Shown: positions 1 through 8,470 of the stretch, piece by piece
How the letters are laid out: each line of letters begins with the position of its first letter
How positions within the stretch are numbered: position 1 is the stretch's first letter
NCBI GenBank assembly: GCA_012960535.1
Contig: DUBB01000007.1
Coordinates: 39,625 to 103,624 of the forward strand
DNA from: Gammaproteobacteria bacterium
GTDB lineage: Bacteria; Pseudomonadota; Gammaproteobacteria; Pseudomonadales; Azotimanducaceae
DNA length: 64,000 bases
Direction of reading: 5' to 3'
Notes under the pieces: generated by a model
Databases searched by the model: none
The model's input: only the letters and a program-made list of their open reading frames with translations
What the model was told of the DNA's origin: nothing
Position numbers and translations under genes: made by a program

Positions 1-1
1 G

Positions 2-1819
2 CGTTTTAACCACTGGGTTGTTCTGACAAAAATCACCGGTAGCCAGTTCACTGTCCACGACCCGGTTGAAGGCCGACTTCCTCTGCCCCACGCGGTGATC
101 TCTCAGTTATACACGGGCATTGCTATTGAATTTTCAAAACTGACTTCTATTGAGAATAAATCTAATAAAAATTATATTAAAATCAATAGTATACTAAGTA
201 AAACTAATTTGAACCCCATGGCAATTGGTTTGCTGTTTCTGACTATGGGATTATTTTACCTCCTGGTACTCACCCTACCATTATTTCTGAAACTGGTGGT
301 GGATGATGTCCTGGTGCGCAGAGACCATAACTTACTGTTTACCCTGGCAGCCGGATTTACAATCCTGGGTTTAACTGCACAGTTCCTCTACTGGTTGCAG
401 GGAAAGCTTGCTCTTTACCTGGCCCTACAATTGCAAGTTGATTTATCAACATCAATTCTTGAGCGATTATTGCGCTTGCCTCCACATTACTTTCGAACAA
501 GAACCCCACCTGCACTACTGTCCAGGCTGGCGTCGATCAGGCCAGTGCAGCAATTTATATCGCAGGGGTTAATCCAGATGGCCATAAACACTATCATGCT
601 GTGTCTGTGTCTAATCACGATCAGCAATCTGGTACCGGTAGCGGGGATGATATTAGTGGCTTTTATCACCGCGCTGTTTTGCATCTACTATCTGGCTATA
701 CCTAGACTCAAAAAGACCGGCGAATCAGCCCTTATCAAAGAGACTTCATTTCAATCAGAGGCAAATGATGTATTCCAGAACATCTCCTCCATCCAGCGAT
801 ACCAGGCGGAAACCTTTTCGAAACTCAGGCTCCAGGAAAAGCAAATGCAAGCCCTGGTGGCCGAAAACAATAGTGCTGGCATCCAGTTAGCACTCACCAC
901 TGCACAGAATCTGCTGTTACATCTCAGCCACGTTATGCTTATATTCATCCTCAGTAGCCAGGTGATGGCCGGCAGTATCAGTTTAGGCACCTGTTATCTA
1001 ATTTTATCGTATCGACATTTTCTTACTGAGGCTACGAAAGGACTGGGTTGCGAACTGCTCGGAATACTAGCAATGCGCCTGCATCTGGATAGAATATCGG
1101 ACTTTTATGTATACCAGCCCAGTGAGCCTGCTACCCACGTAAGCAGCATCGAATCCGGTTCGCTGATACTGCAGAATCTGAGCATAGTCAGAAAGGACAG
1201 AAGGCTGCACTACCCTTTTAAAATACAACTTAATCCAGGACAACTACTCATTATTCAAGGACCATCGGGTTGCGGAAAATCAACCCTGGTTGAAGCAATA
1301 GCAGGCTCAATTCCGATAGCCGCAGGCACATTATCCTGGGGTTCTAAACCGGCAGGCACAACATTACATCAATGGTCACCGCAACAGGTAGGCAGCGTGC
1401 TAGGCGGTGACCGGCTTCATCTGGGCACCATAGCCAGCAACATCAGAATGCACCAGCCTGGCGGCGATCCAGATCAGCTGCGAACAGCCGCTTGTACCAC
1501 CCTGCTCCACCAGGACATAATGGCCCTCCCTTTAGCCTACGATACCCTAATCTCCGCTTCGAACGTGCCGTTATCCCTGGGCCAGATACAGAAGCTGCTC
1601 ATTGCCAGGGCGATATACCACAAGCCGAAACTTCTGCTGCTGGACGAGTCAACAGCAAACCTCGACCCACTGGCAGAAGAGCAGTTGTTAAGCAACCTGC
1701 GCCAGGCTGGAATGACTTTGGTCATAGCCACTCACAGAGACAATCTAACCCTTCAGGCTGACGTGCTTTTAATAAATACAAGTACTGGCTGGCAGATCAA
1801 ACAACAATCTGACGGCTAA
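2..1819 (+). CDS. C39-peptidase ABC exporter of the CvaB/RaxB type, 5' end cut by window edge
   Basis: Exporters of this family sit in the inner membrane, cut the double-glycine leader of a bacteriocin-like peptide and pump it out. The frame is open from nucleotide 2. Codons 4-20 carry HWVVL and VHDP, the His and Asp motifs of the C39 peptidase, so the catalytic Cys lies before the window and the GTG at 95 is an internal codon. A six-helix membrane domain follows (about nt 200-1100). The ATPase has Walker A GPSGCGKST (nt 1259), a signature LSLGQ (third position Leu instead of Gly, nt 1571), Walker B LLLLDES and an H-loop THRD. No leader-peptide gene or HlyD-type partner is visible here. It ends 1 bp from the oppositely oriented next gene. 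The family call is firm; the cargo is unknown. Confidence 0.88.
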   Translation, partial: RFNHWVVLTKITGSQFTVHDPVEGRLPLPHAVISQLYTGIAIEFSKLTSIENKSNKNYIKINSILSKTNLNPMAIGLLFLTMGLFYLLVLTLPLFLKLVVDDVLVRRDHNLLFTLAAGFTILGLTAQFLYWLQGKLALYLALQLQVDLSTSILERLLRLPPHYFRTRTPPALLSRLASIRPVQQFISQGLIQMAINTIMLCLCLITISNLVPVAGMILVAFITALFCIYYLAIPRLKKTGESALIKETSFQSEANDVFQNISSIQRYQAETFSKLRLQEKQMQALVAENNSAGIQLALTTAQNLLLHLSHVMLIFILSSQVMAGSISLGTCYLILSYRHFLTEATKGLGCELLGILAMRLHLDRISDFYVYQPSEPATHVSSIESGSLILQNLSIVRKDRRLHYPFKIQLNPGQLLIIQGPSGCGKSTLVEAIAGSIPIAAGTLSWGSKPAGTTLHQWSPQQVGSVLGGDRLHLGTIASNIRMHQPGGDPDQLRTAACTTLLHQDIMALPLAYDTLISASNVPLSLGQIQKLLIARAIYHKPKLLLLDESTANLDPLAEEQLLSNLRQAGMTLVIATHRDNLTLQADVLLINTSTGWQIKQQSDG

Positions 1820-1820
1820 A

Positions 1821-3071
1821 TTAAGACCCATCGTTGATTAAATCAGCTTTTTCTGAAGCCTGACTTCGACGGGTCAGAGGAAAGACCAGTGCCAGCCATA
1901 AAAAACTCATCACCAGACCTATTAACAGGTAGTAACTGGACATGACCACGCCAATTTTTTGCATGAATACCACAGCAAGTGCTGACCCACCCTTGCCCGT
2001 TCGATAACCGAACACATCAATTATTTCCTTAGCACGATATCTAGAATCAAAGTCCAGGGGCATATAAATCAATTCTTTTGCACCCCGAAACAGCGAGTAA
2101 TCAAACACTTTAAAAGTGAACAAAGCCAATCCGACCGACATCAGACTCGGTGACCAGAGCGCATAACCAATCACACAAACCTGTAACAAAGGCATCAACA
2201 GATGAACAAATCGTAATGCAACAAAGCTGAGCAACAAGGGCGTCAATAAAAACTGTGATGCAACCGCAACTGAATTCAGATAAAACCAGAAATCACCCTG
2301 GAATGCTGTTTCTGCATCTGCTTGACCAACAAAATCGGCTGATAGCATGGTTTGGAATTTAAAATCCAAAACTGCAGCAATCACCTGAGCCGACAGAATA
2401 ATCAATAAAAGGCTCGCCAATTTACGATTCCTGGCAATCACCGACCAGCCCATGTGGCTGATGACAGAGCCTTTCTGGGCTTTTTCTGGTAATACGGGTT
2501 CACCAAAGTGCAGATAGGCCGCATTAGCAACAATACCCGCCGGTAGTATCGCCACAGCCGCTAGTAATATAAGCGTCTCAGTGCCCAAGGGCACGGCACT
2601 GACGGAGACCAGGTACGCTCCAAGCACGCTACCTAAACCGGCGATACCGGTTATTGGCCCATTAACTTTTTTTGCGGTCTGTTCAGTTAACGAGGAATTG
2701 ATGTAACTCCAGTACTGTTCTATCAACAACACAACATAAAATTCTTTCAGTAGAAAAAGCAGTGGTGTCACCATCTCAATACCCTGCCTTACGGCCAGGT
2801 AACCAGCAAAGATCAATAGTGCTGAACCGTAACTGGTCACCATCAGCGTCCGTCTAGGACCCAGTCTTGTGAGCAACCAGCCATAGCCTGCCACGCCAAT
2901 AAATACGACTAATGGCATTGCCATCATCACCAGGGGTAGATTTTCGGCTCCATAGGCATTTTTGAACAACACCGTCGACGCAGACCGCATAAATTCATAA
3001 CCTGCCAGCGTGAACATTGCCGAAACGGCCATTACAAAAGCAAGTTGGATGTCCTTTCTCACTGTTATCAC
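1821..3071 (-). CDS. Npt1/Npt2 (ADP/ATP translocase-like) family membrane carrier
   Basis: A 416-residue protein with about 11-12 hydrophobic helices. Motifs such as EQYWSYINSSLTEQTAKK (about residue 118) and the late RAKEIIDVFGYRTGKGGSA resemble the TLC/Npt nucleotide carriers of the MFS clan (residues EQxW, AKxxxxPIxGIAGLGSVLG and KxxIDxxxxRxGK). Parasite members exchange ATP for ADP; free-living relatives of this size have no assigned substrate, so the substrate here is open. The start is the first ATG after the divergent spacer with serC. The 3' end abuts the exporter gene tail to tail. It could also be called simply an MFS protein. Confidence 0.68.
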   Translation of the reverse strand: MITVRKDIQLAFVMAVSAMFTLAGYEFMRSASTVLFKNAYGAENLPLVMMAMPLVVFIGVAGYGWLLTRLGPRRTLMVTSYGSALLIFAGYLAVRQGIEMVTPLLFLLKEFYVVLLIEQYWSYINSSLTEQTAKKVNGPITGIAGLGSVLGAYLVSVSAVPLGTETLILLAAVAILPAGIVANAAYLHFGEPVLPEKAQKGSVISHMGWSVIARNRKLASLLLIILSAQVIAAVLDFKFQTMLSADFVGQADAETAFQGDFWFYLNSVAVASQFLLTPLLLSFVALRFVHLLMPLLQVCVIGYALWSPSLMSVGLALFTFKVFDYSLFRGAKELIYMPLDFDSRYRAKEIIDVFGYRTGKGGSALAVVFMQKIGVVMSSYYLLIGLVMSFLWLALVFPLTRRSQASEKADLINDGS

Positions 3072-3189
3072 TTTAGCTGCCTGCTTAAATCACAATTGAT
3101 CGGGTTTTATCGTTCTTGTCTGGGACAGGAATCTGAGGATACCTTATACTTCACATCCCTTACCTCTGTATAGTTTAAGATACCTGCAA

Positions 3190-4338
3190 ATGACTAGACC
3201 TGCGAAAAAACCACTCAATCCCTGCTTTTCATCCGGCCCAACATCCAAACATCCTGGCTGGAATCTGAGCCGGCTAAGCACAGAGAATTTAGGGCGTTCG
3301 CATCGGGCCGCCAGTCCCAAAGGTCAGCTTCAACGGATCATTGAAGACAGCAAGGAGATCCTGCAAATGCCCGCGGACTATCGCCTTGCCATAGTACCAG
3401 CATCGGATACCGGTGCATTCGAAATGGCGATGTGGTCTATGCTGGGTCAAAGAGGTATCGATGTCCTCAGCTGGGAAAGTTTTGGCCAGGGCTGGCGTAC
3501 AGACATTGAAAAACAGTTACGTCTGAGCGATGTGAATTACTTCTCAGCAGAATACGGCGCCTTACCCGATCTTGCGCTCGTTGACAGCGTCAAGAGAGAC
3601 ATCGTGTTCACCTGGAATGGCACAACCTCGGGCGTTAAGGTTGACAACGCAGACTGGATCAAACCATCGAGGCAGGGTCTTACTTTCTGTGATGCCACCT
3701 CAGCCGCTTTTGCCATGCACCTGCCGTGGCAAAAACTGGATGTGATCACCTGGTCCTGGCAAAAAGTAATGGGTGGCGAAGGCGCCCATGGCATGCTCGC
3801 CTTATCACCCAACGCTATATCAAGACTGGAGAATTACCAACCCAGCTGGCCTCTGCCAAAAATCTTCCGACTCACTAAAGCAGGCAAGATCATCGAAGGA
3901 CTGTTCCAGGGAGCAACAATCAACACACCATCCATGCTCGCTGTACAGGATCACCTGGCGGGCCTTCAATGGGCAAAATCAATTGGCGGCATAGACAAGC
4001 TGGTACAACGCAGTGAAGAAAACCTGCGGGTTATTGATGATTGGGTAAAACAAACGGCCTGGGTCGATTTCCTGGCGACAGAGCCAGCAACCAGATCAAG
4101 CACGTCCATCTGCCTGAAAATTATCGATCCGGAATTCACCGAACTAAGCGAAAACGGCCAGAGAGACAGAATCAAGTCCATGACCCAACAACTGGAGTCG
4201 GATGATATCGCCTATGACATCGCTGCCTATAGAGATGCACCACCCGGCCTAAGAATCTGGGGTGGAGCAACCGTTGAAAGCAGTGACATCGAATGCCTGA
4301 CCCAATGGCTTGACTGGGCCTGGCAAGCTACCTGCTGA
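3190..4338 (+). CDS. serC: Phosphoserine aminotransferase, Methanosarcina-type
   Basis: PLP enzyme of serine synthesis, converting 3-phosphohydroxypyruvate and glutamate to phosphoserine and 2-oxoglutarate in the cytosol. Length 382 fits the archaeal/alphaproteobacterial SerC branch (TIGR01365-like), which is distinct from the E. coli type. Seen in the sequence: the opening NPCFSSGPTSKHPGW (substrate phosphate loop), the FCDATSAAFAM segment with the PLP-holding Asp, and the Schiff-base Lys192 in WSWQKVMGGEG. It is divergent from the carrier gene upstream and 15 bp ahead of tctC. No serA or serB is nearby. The last codons are TGC TGA GGT TAG; I take the TGA as the stop. Confidence 0.9.
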   Translation: MTRPAKKPLNPCFSSGPTSKHPGWNLSRLSTENLGRSHRAASPKGQLQRIIEDSKEILQMPADYRLAIVPASDTGAFEMAMWSMLGQRGIDVLSWESFGQGWRTDIEKQLRLSDVNYFSAEYGALPDLALVDSVKRDIVFTWNGTTSGVKVDNADWIKPSRQGLTFCDATSAAFAMHLPWQKLDVITWSWQKVMGGEGAHGMLALSPNAISRLENYQPSWPLPKIFRLTKAGKIIEGLFQGATINTPSMLAVQDHLAGLQWAKSIGGIDKLVQRSEENLRVIDDWVKQTAWVDFLATEPATRSSTSICLKIIDPEFTELSENGQRDRIKSMTQQLESDDIAYDIAAYRDAPPGLRIWGGATVESSDIECLTQWLDWAWQATC

Positions 4339-4353
4339 GGTTAGCCTCAAATT

Positions 4354-5343
4354 ATGGCCAATCTACCTAAATTAGTTCTGCTAGGCTTGTGTTGTCTCAT
4401 GTCATGGCCATTACCATGCCAGGCCGACGGGCCTGACACCATGACCAAGATTCACTTCCTCATTCCCGCAGGGCCAGGCGGTGGATGGGATGGTACAGCG
4501 CGCGGTATTGGCCTGGCACTCAAGTCATCAGGTCTGGTTGAGCATCTCTCTTACGAAAACCTTTCAGGAGGCGGTGGTGGCAGAGCTATCGCTAAAATGA
4601 TTGAAACAGCTCGTCGCCAACAGAATACCCTACTCATAAATTCTACGCCAATCATAGTAAGGTCTCTGCAGGGCATTTTTCCACAGAGCTTCAGGGACCT
4701 GGTGCCGATCGCATCAGTGATTGCCGATTACAGCTGCTTCGCCGTCCGAGCCGATTCCAAGTTCAAGACTTTTAAAGACCTTTCTCAACAGTTCATTCAA
4801 GATCCTGAGTCCATTATTGTGGCCGGCGGTTCAGTCAGGGGAAATACGGATCATTTTGTTTTAGCTAGAGCTTTACAACTGGCCGGGGGTGATCCCAGGA
4901 TGGTCAATTACCTGTCCTATGATGGTGGCGGTAGAGCCATGGCCGGTATCTTGTCAGGCGAGGCCAGCGTACTATCTACAGGACTTAGTGAAGCCATACA
5001 GATGCAGAGAAGCGGTCTTATTCGCATTCTGGCAGTAACCGCCCCTGCACCCCTTAACGATGCACCTGATCTGCCTATTCTCAAACGCCAGGGAATTAAT
5101 CTTGAGTTTGCAAACTGGAGAGGGTTTTTTGCTGCCAAAGGGCTAAGCCAAGTCCAGTATGACAAAATGACAGGTGTTCTCAGCAAACTTGTCAGGACAC
5201 CCGAATTTGAAGTGATTCGAGCGAGAAACAGCTGGGCCAGACTGCACAGGCAAGGTCCAGAGTTTTATGCATTCCTTGAACAACAGGAAATTCAGATTAC
5301 GGCGCTTATGCGCGCAGTCGGATACCTGAGACCCAAAAGATAG
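4354..5343 (+). CDS. tctC: Tripartite tricarboxylate transporter periplasmic binding protein (TctC/Bug family)
   Basis: Extracytoplasmic solute receptor that delivers a carboxylate to TctAB. An N-terminal signal peptide of about 24 residues (hydrophobic LVLLGLCCLMSWPLP, likely cut after CQA) precedes the Bug motif FLIPAGPGGGWDGTARGIG (about residues 30-48). The later GGGRAIAKM and VAGGSVRGNTDHF segments are the ligand loops of the family, whose members bind carboxylates through main-chain contacts. Length 329 is normal. It leads a tctC-tctB-tctA gene set whose order and tight spacing support one transport operon. The substrate (citrate, tartrate, other dicarboxylates) cannot be told from sequence. 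Confidence 0.88.
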   Translation: MANLPKLVLLGLCCLMSWPLPCQADGPDTMTKIHFLIPAGPGGGWDGTARGIGLALKSSGLVEHLSYENLSGGGGGRAIAKMIETARRQQNTLLINSTPIIVRSLQGIFPQSFRDLVPIASVIADYSCFAVRADSKFKTFKDLSQQFIQDPESIIVAGGSVRGNTDHFVLARALQLAGGDPRMVNYLSYDGGGRAMAGILSGEASVLSTGLSEAIQMQRSGLIRILAVTAPAPLNDAPDLPILKRQGINLEFANWRGFFAAKGLSQVQYDKMTGVLSKLVRTPEFEVIRARNSWARLHRQGPEFYAFLEQQEIQITALMRAVGYLRPKR

Positions 5344-5361
5344 CTATATGAAAGCTGAAAC

Positions 5362-5838
5362 GTGATTTTAGAAAAATGGGTATCCGTTACCCTGGCCTTT
5401 TTTTTTGGAAGCTATATCTTTCTAACCGGAGATATCTACCTTGATGTCTGGGAAAGAGACGACAGCTTCAATGCCAGAACAATTCCTTACCTGGTCGGCT
5501 CAATAGGCCTTGCCGGCTCAGCTGTGTTGCTATATAGCTTGATCTGGGCGGACAAACCTGCTTCAACCTATTTGAAGATCACGCCAATAGTAAAACGTAT
5601 CATCTGGCTCATTATCCTCGTTGTTCTTTACATTAGCCTCCTTGAGATACTCGGTTTTATCCCCAGCAGCGTGTTGTTTCTGAGCGTATCTGCCTATTTA
5701 CTCGGCGAACGCAGGATAGCCTTACTTCTGATCACAGGCATCGCTATTCCCTTGTCCCTTTGGGGAATCCTGACGTTTCTTGGAATATACCTGAGCCCGG
5801 GCACCTGGGTTCTTCAGGTTAAGGATCTGATGCAATGA
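5362..5838 (+). CDS. tctB: Tripartite tricarboxylate transporter small membrane subunit TctB
   Basis: Small 158-residue integral membrane partner of TctA. Four hydrophobic helices are visible (about residues 8-25, 40-60, 75-95 and 115-150), as usual for TctB (DUF1468). The start is GTG at 5362; an ATG at 5348 runs straight into a TGA in another frame. No clear Shine-Dalgarno is seen, so translation may depend on tctC. The stop overlaps the tctA start by 4 bp, the usual coupling of these subunits. Confidence 0.82.
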   Translation: MILEKWVSVTLAFFFGSYIFLTGDIYLDVWERDDSFNARTIPYLVGSIGLAGSAVLLYSLIWADKPASTYLKITPIVKRIIWLIILVVLYISLLEILGFIPSSVLFLSVSAYLLGERRIALLLITGIAIPLSLWGILTFLGIYLSPGTWVLQVKDLMQ

Positions 5839-7331
5839 TAGAAGGCATTTTATTGGGACTTGAAACAATACTAACTATCCAGAATCTTGCCCTGATCGCC
5901 TGTGGCTGCATTGCTGGCAGCCTGATTGGTATGCTGCCCGGACTGGGACCGATATCGGCCATCGCGCTGATGATTCCAATTAGCTATAACCTGGCACCTG
6001 CCAGCGGTATGATTCTGCTGTCAGGTGTTTACTATGGTGCTATTTTTGGTGGTTCCACGTCTTCTATACTCATTAATGCACCCGGTGTTGCAGGGACGGT
6101 TGCCACCAGCTTTGATGGCTATCCCCTGGCCATGCGCGGCCACGCCGGCAAAGCCCTGGCAACCGCTGCATATGCCTCTTTTGCAGGCGGGACTATCGCT
6201 GTAATATTACTGATGATCTGCGCACCTTACCTGGCTGATCTGTCGCTCAGCTTCCAGTCAGCCGATTATTTCCTGCTCATGATCCTGGGATTAAGCCTGG
6301 TTACGGCATTTGCGGAAAAAGGCAATTATGCCAAGGCACTGATTATGACCTGCCTTGGCTTGAGCCTGGCTACCGTGGGGACTGACCTGGCGTCAGGAGT
6401 CGAGAGGTTCACTTTCGGGCGAGCAGACCTCATCGACGGCATCAGCTTCCTGTTAGTGGCGATGGCAACCTTTGCCCTGACAGAAGCATTCCTTATGGTT
6501 CTGCATCAGAGTCAGGAACAAAAACAACTGCCTAAACTAAAACAGGGCGCGCTCCTGCTAACAAAGCAGGAAGTGAAAGACATCGCGCCCGTCATCTCCA
6601 GGAGTTCTGTACTCGGCTTTCTGATCGGTGTGCTTCCTGGCGCCGGCGCTACCGTCGCGTCTTTTCTAGCCTATGGGGCCGAGCGTACCTTGGCCGGCGA
6701 GCAAAGCAAGACTTTCGGCAAAGGTAGCCTCAAGGGCCTGTCCGCTCCTGAGGCAGCTAATAACGCGGCTTGCTCAGGATCGTTTGTGCCTTTATTAACG
6801 CTAGGAATACCAGGTTCAGGAACAACCGCTATACTGCTAGGCGCCCTGGTTTCCTATGGAATCCAACCAGGTCCGCGTCTTTACCTTGACGAACCGGCTC
6901 TATTCTGGTCTGTTGTTATATCCATGTATTTTGGAAACCTTATCCTGTTGCTGCTAAATCTACCGCTCATCCCTTATATAGCAAAATTGCTGTTAATTCC
7001 TCGAGCGCTTCTGGTGCCGCTAATCATATTTTTCTCGCTCACCGGGGTCTACCTGATTTCCTTTAATACCTTTGACCTATACCTGATGTTACTGTTTACA
7101 TTAGCTGCCCTATTTCTACGCCATTCAGGCTTCCCTATGGCGCCACTGCTATTAGGCTTCATCCTTGGAGGAATGCTAGAGGATAACCTTCGCAGGGCGA
7201 TGACCATTAGCCAAGGGGATCTCAGCTTCCTCTGGGATCGACCAAGCTCACTCACGCTGATGATTATAATCTCTATCGTCCTGCTAACACCCCTGGCTAA
7301 ATGTCTGTTACCGTTGGCTAAAACAGCATGA
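5835..7331 (+). CDS. tctA: Tripartite tricarboxylate transporter large membrane subunit TctA
   Basis: Main permease of the Na+- or H+-driven binding-protein-dependent TTT system. The 498 residues hold about 11-12 helices and the two hallmark repeats: GMLPGLGPISAIALMIP near residue 33 and GVLPGAGATVASFLAYG near residue 265. Further family blocks are YYGAIFGGSTSSILINAPG and VPLLTLGIPGSGTTAILLG. ATGA overlaps join it to tctB upstream and to rsgA downstream. Regulation is not visible; no two-component tctDE pair is in the window. Confidence 0.92.
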   Translation: MIEGILLGLETILTIQNLALIACGCIAGSLIGMLPGLGPISAIALMIPISYNLAPASGMILLSGVYYGAIFGGSTSSILINAPGVAGTVATSFDGYPLAMRGHAGKALATAAYASFAGGTIAVILLMICAPYLADLSLSFQSADYFLLMILGLSLVTAFAEKGNYAKALIMTCLGLSLATVGTDLASGVERFTFGRADLIDGISFLLVAMATFALTEAFLMVLHQSQEQKQLPKLKQGALLLTKQEVKDIAPVISRSSVLGFLIGVLPGAGATVASFLAYGAERTLAGEQSKTFGKGSLKGLSAPEAANNAACSGSFVPLLTLGIPGSGTTAILLGALVSYGIQPGPRLYLDEPALFWSVVISMYFGNLILLLLNLPLIPYIAKLLLIPRALLVPLIIFFSLTGVYLISFNTFDLYLMLLFTLAALFLRHSGFPMAPLLLGFILGGMLEDNLRRAMTISQGDLSFLWDRPSSLTLMIIISIVLLTPLAKCLLPLAKTA

Positions 7332-8311
7332 TCGACAAAACCTGGTTACACAATCTTGGCTGGAAGCACCTGGATAACGCAAATATGCTGCTGGAGGATT
7401 CAGCCTACACTATCGGCAGAATCACCCGACAGGACCGCCAGCACTATACAGTCATTACCCGTTCAGGACTGAAACGGGCGCAACTCATGGGTAAAACCCG
7501 CAATAAAAGCTTCAATAAATCTGATCTCCCTGTGGTCGGTGACTGGATTGGCATTGAAACTGATACCGGGGCCGAAAGTGCTGCCCGAATTCTCCAGCAA
7601 TACCCGAGAAAATCTGCACTATGTCGACAAGCGGCCGGTGAGGTAAAGGAAAAGCAGATCCTGGCAGCAAATATTGACACTGTTTTCGTAATCAGTGGAC
7701 TTGATCAGAATTTTAACGTCAATCGAATTGAAAGGTTTCTGATGATGGCCTGGAGCAGTAACCTACCCGTTGTATTACTGCTCAATAAAGCCGATCTTTT
7801 TCCTGACTACAGTACCCAGTTGCAAGCGCTTGAGCCAATCCTATCCGGATCTCCAGTGCATGCTGTCAGTGCCCTTGCTGGCACGGCGACAGATACCATT
7901 TTGTCTTATCTCGGACCGGGAAAGAGTGCCGCACTGGTAGGCTCTTCTGGCGTGGGTAAATCTACCCTGGTGAATCAATTAATGGGTACAAGCCACATGA
8001 AAACCAAGGAGGTACGAGCATTCGATGACAAAGGCAGACATACAACAACACATCGCGAACTATGCATATTACCCAATGACCAGGGTATTCTGATTGATAC
8101 ACCAGGCATGCGAGAAGCTCAGTTGTGGGTTGAACCAGGCGATATCTCTAATCGCTACAGCGATATTGTCAGCCTATCAGCAAGCTGCAAGTACAGCGAT
8201 TGTCGACATAGCCAGGAACCACGCTGCAATGTAAGAGCAGCCGTTGCAGAGGGTACGCTATCCCAGTACAGACTGACTCAATATCAAAAACTAACTGCTT
8301 ATCTTATTTGA
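7328..8311 (+). CDS. rsgA: Ribosome small-subunit maturation GTPase RsgA (YjeQ)
   Basis: Circularly permuted GTPase that binds the 30S subunit late in assembly and releases RbfA. The order is an OB-fold N-terminus, then G4 NKAD (residues 153-156), then the P-loop GSSGVGKS (205-212), then G2/G3 with the TTTHR and DTPGMRE motifs. This G4-G1-G3 order is diagnostic. The C-terminal zinc knuckle is C287, C292, H294 and C300. Length 327 matches the shorter forms. The start codon overlaps the tctA stop by 4 bp, an unusual place for a ribosome assembly factor, which normally sits alone or beside orn or psd. No in-window partner of ribosome assembly is seen. Confidence 0.93.
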   Translation: MIDKTWLHNLGWKHLDNANMLLEDSAYTIGRITRQDRQHYTVITRSGLKRAQLMGKTRNKSFNKSDLPVVGDWIGIETDTGAESAARILQQYPRKSALCRQAAGEVKEKQILAANIDTVFVISGLDQNFNVNRIERFLMMAWSSNLPVVLLLNKADLFPDYSTQLQALEPILSGSPVHAVSALAGTATDTILSYLGPGKSAALVGSSGVGKSTLVNQLMGTSHMKTKEVRAFDDKGRHTTTHRELCILPNDQGILIDTPGMREAQLWVEPGDISNRYSDIVSLSASCKYSDCRHSQEPRCNVRAAVAEGTLSQYRLTQYQKLTAYLI

Positions 8312-8470
8312 AGGTACTACTCTGAAAGGATATCGCAGTGCTGCAGCGACACAGGTTGGTTCGGTATTATCAATGATGCCAGATAGTCTCTACCACCTAC
8401 TGGCACACATCGGAAGCTGTGCTACAGTTCGTACACGACTTATACACGAACCCCTGAATTAAACCAACCG

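Noticed and set aside
4333..4344. serC ends TGC TGA GGT TAG, which would read Cys-Sec-Gly like the tail of mammalian thioredoxin reductase
   Set aside because: SerC is not a redox enzyme, the extension is only two residues, and no hairpin with the right spacing follows; the TGA is an ordinary stop.
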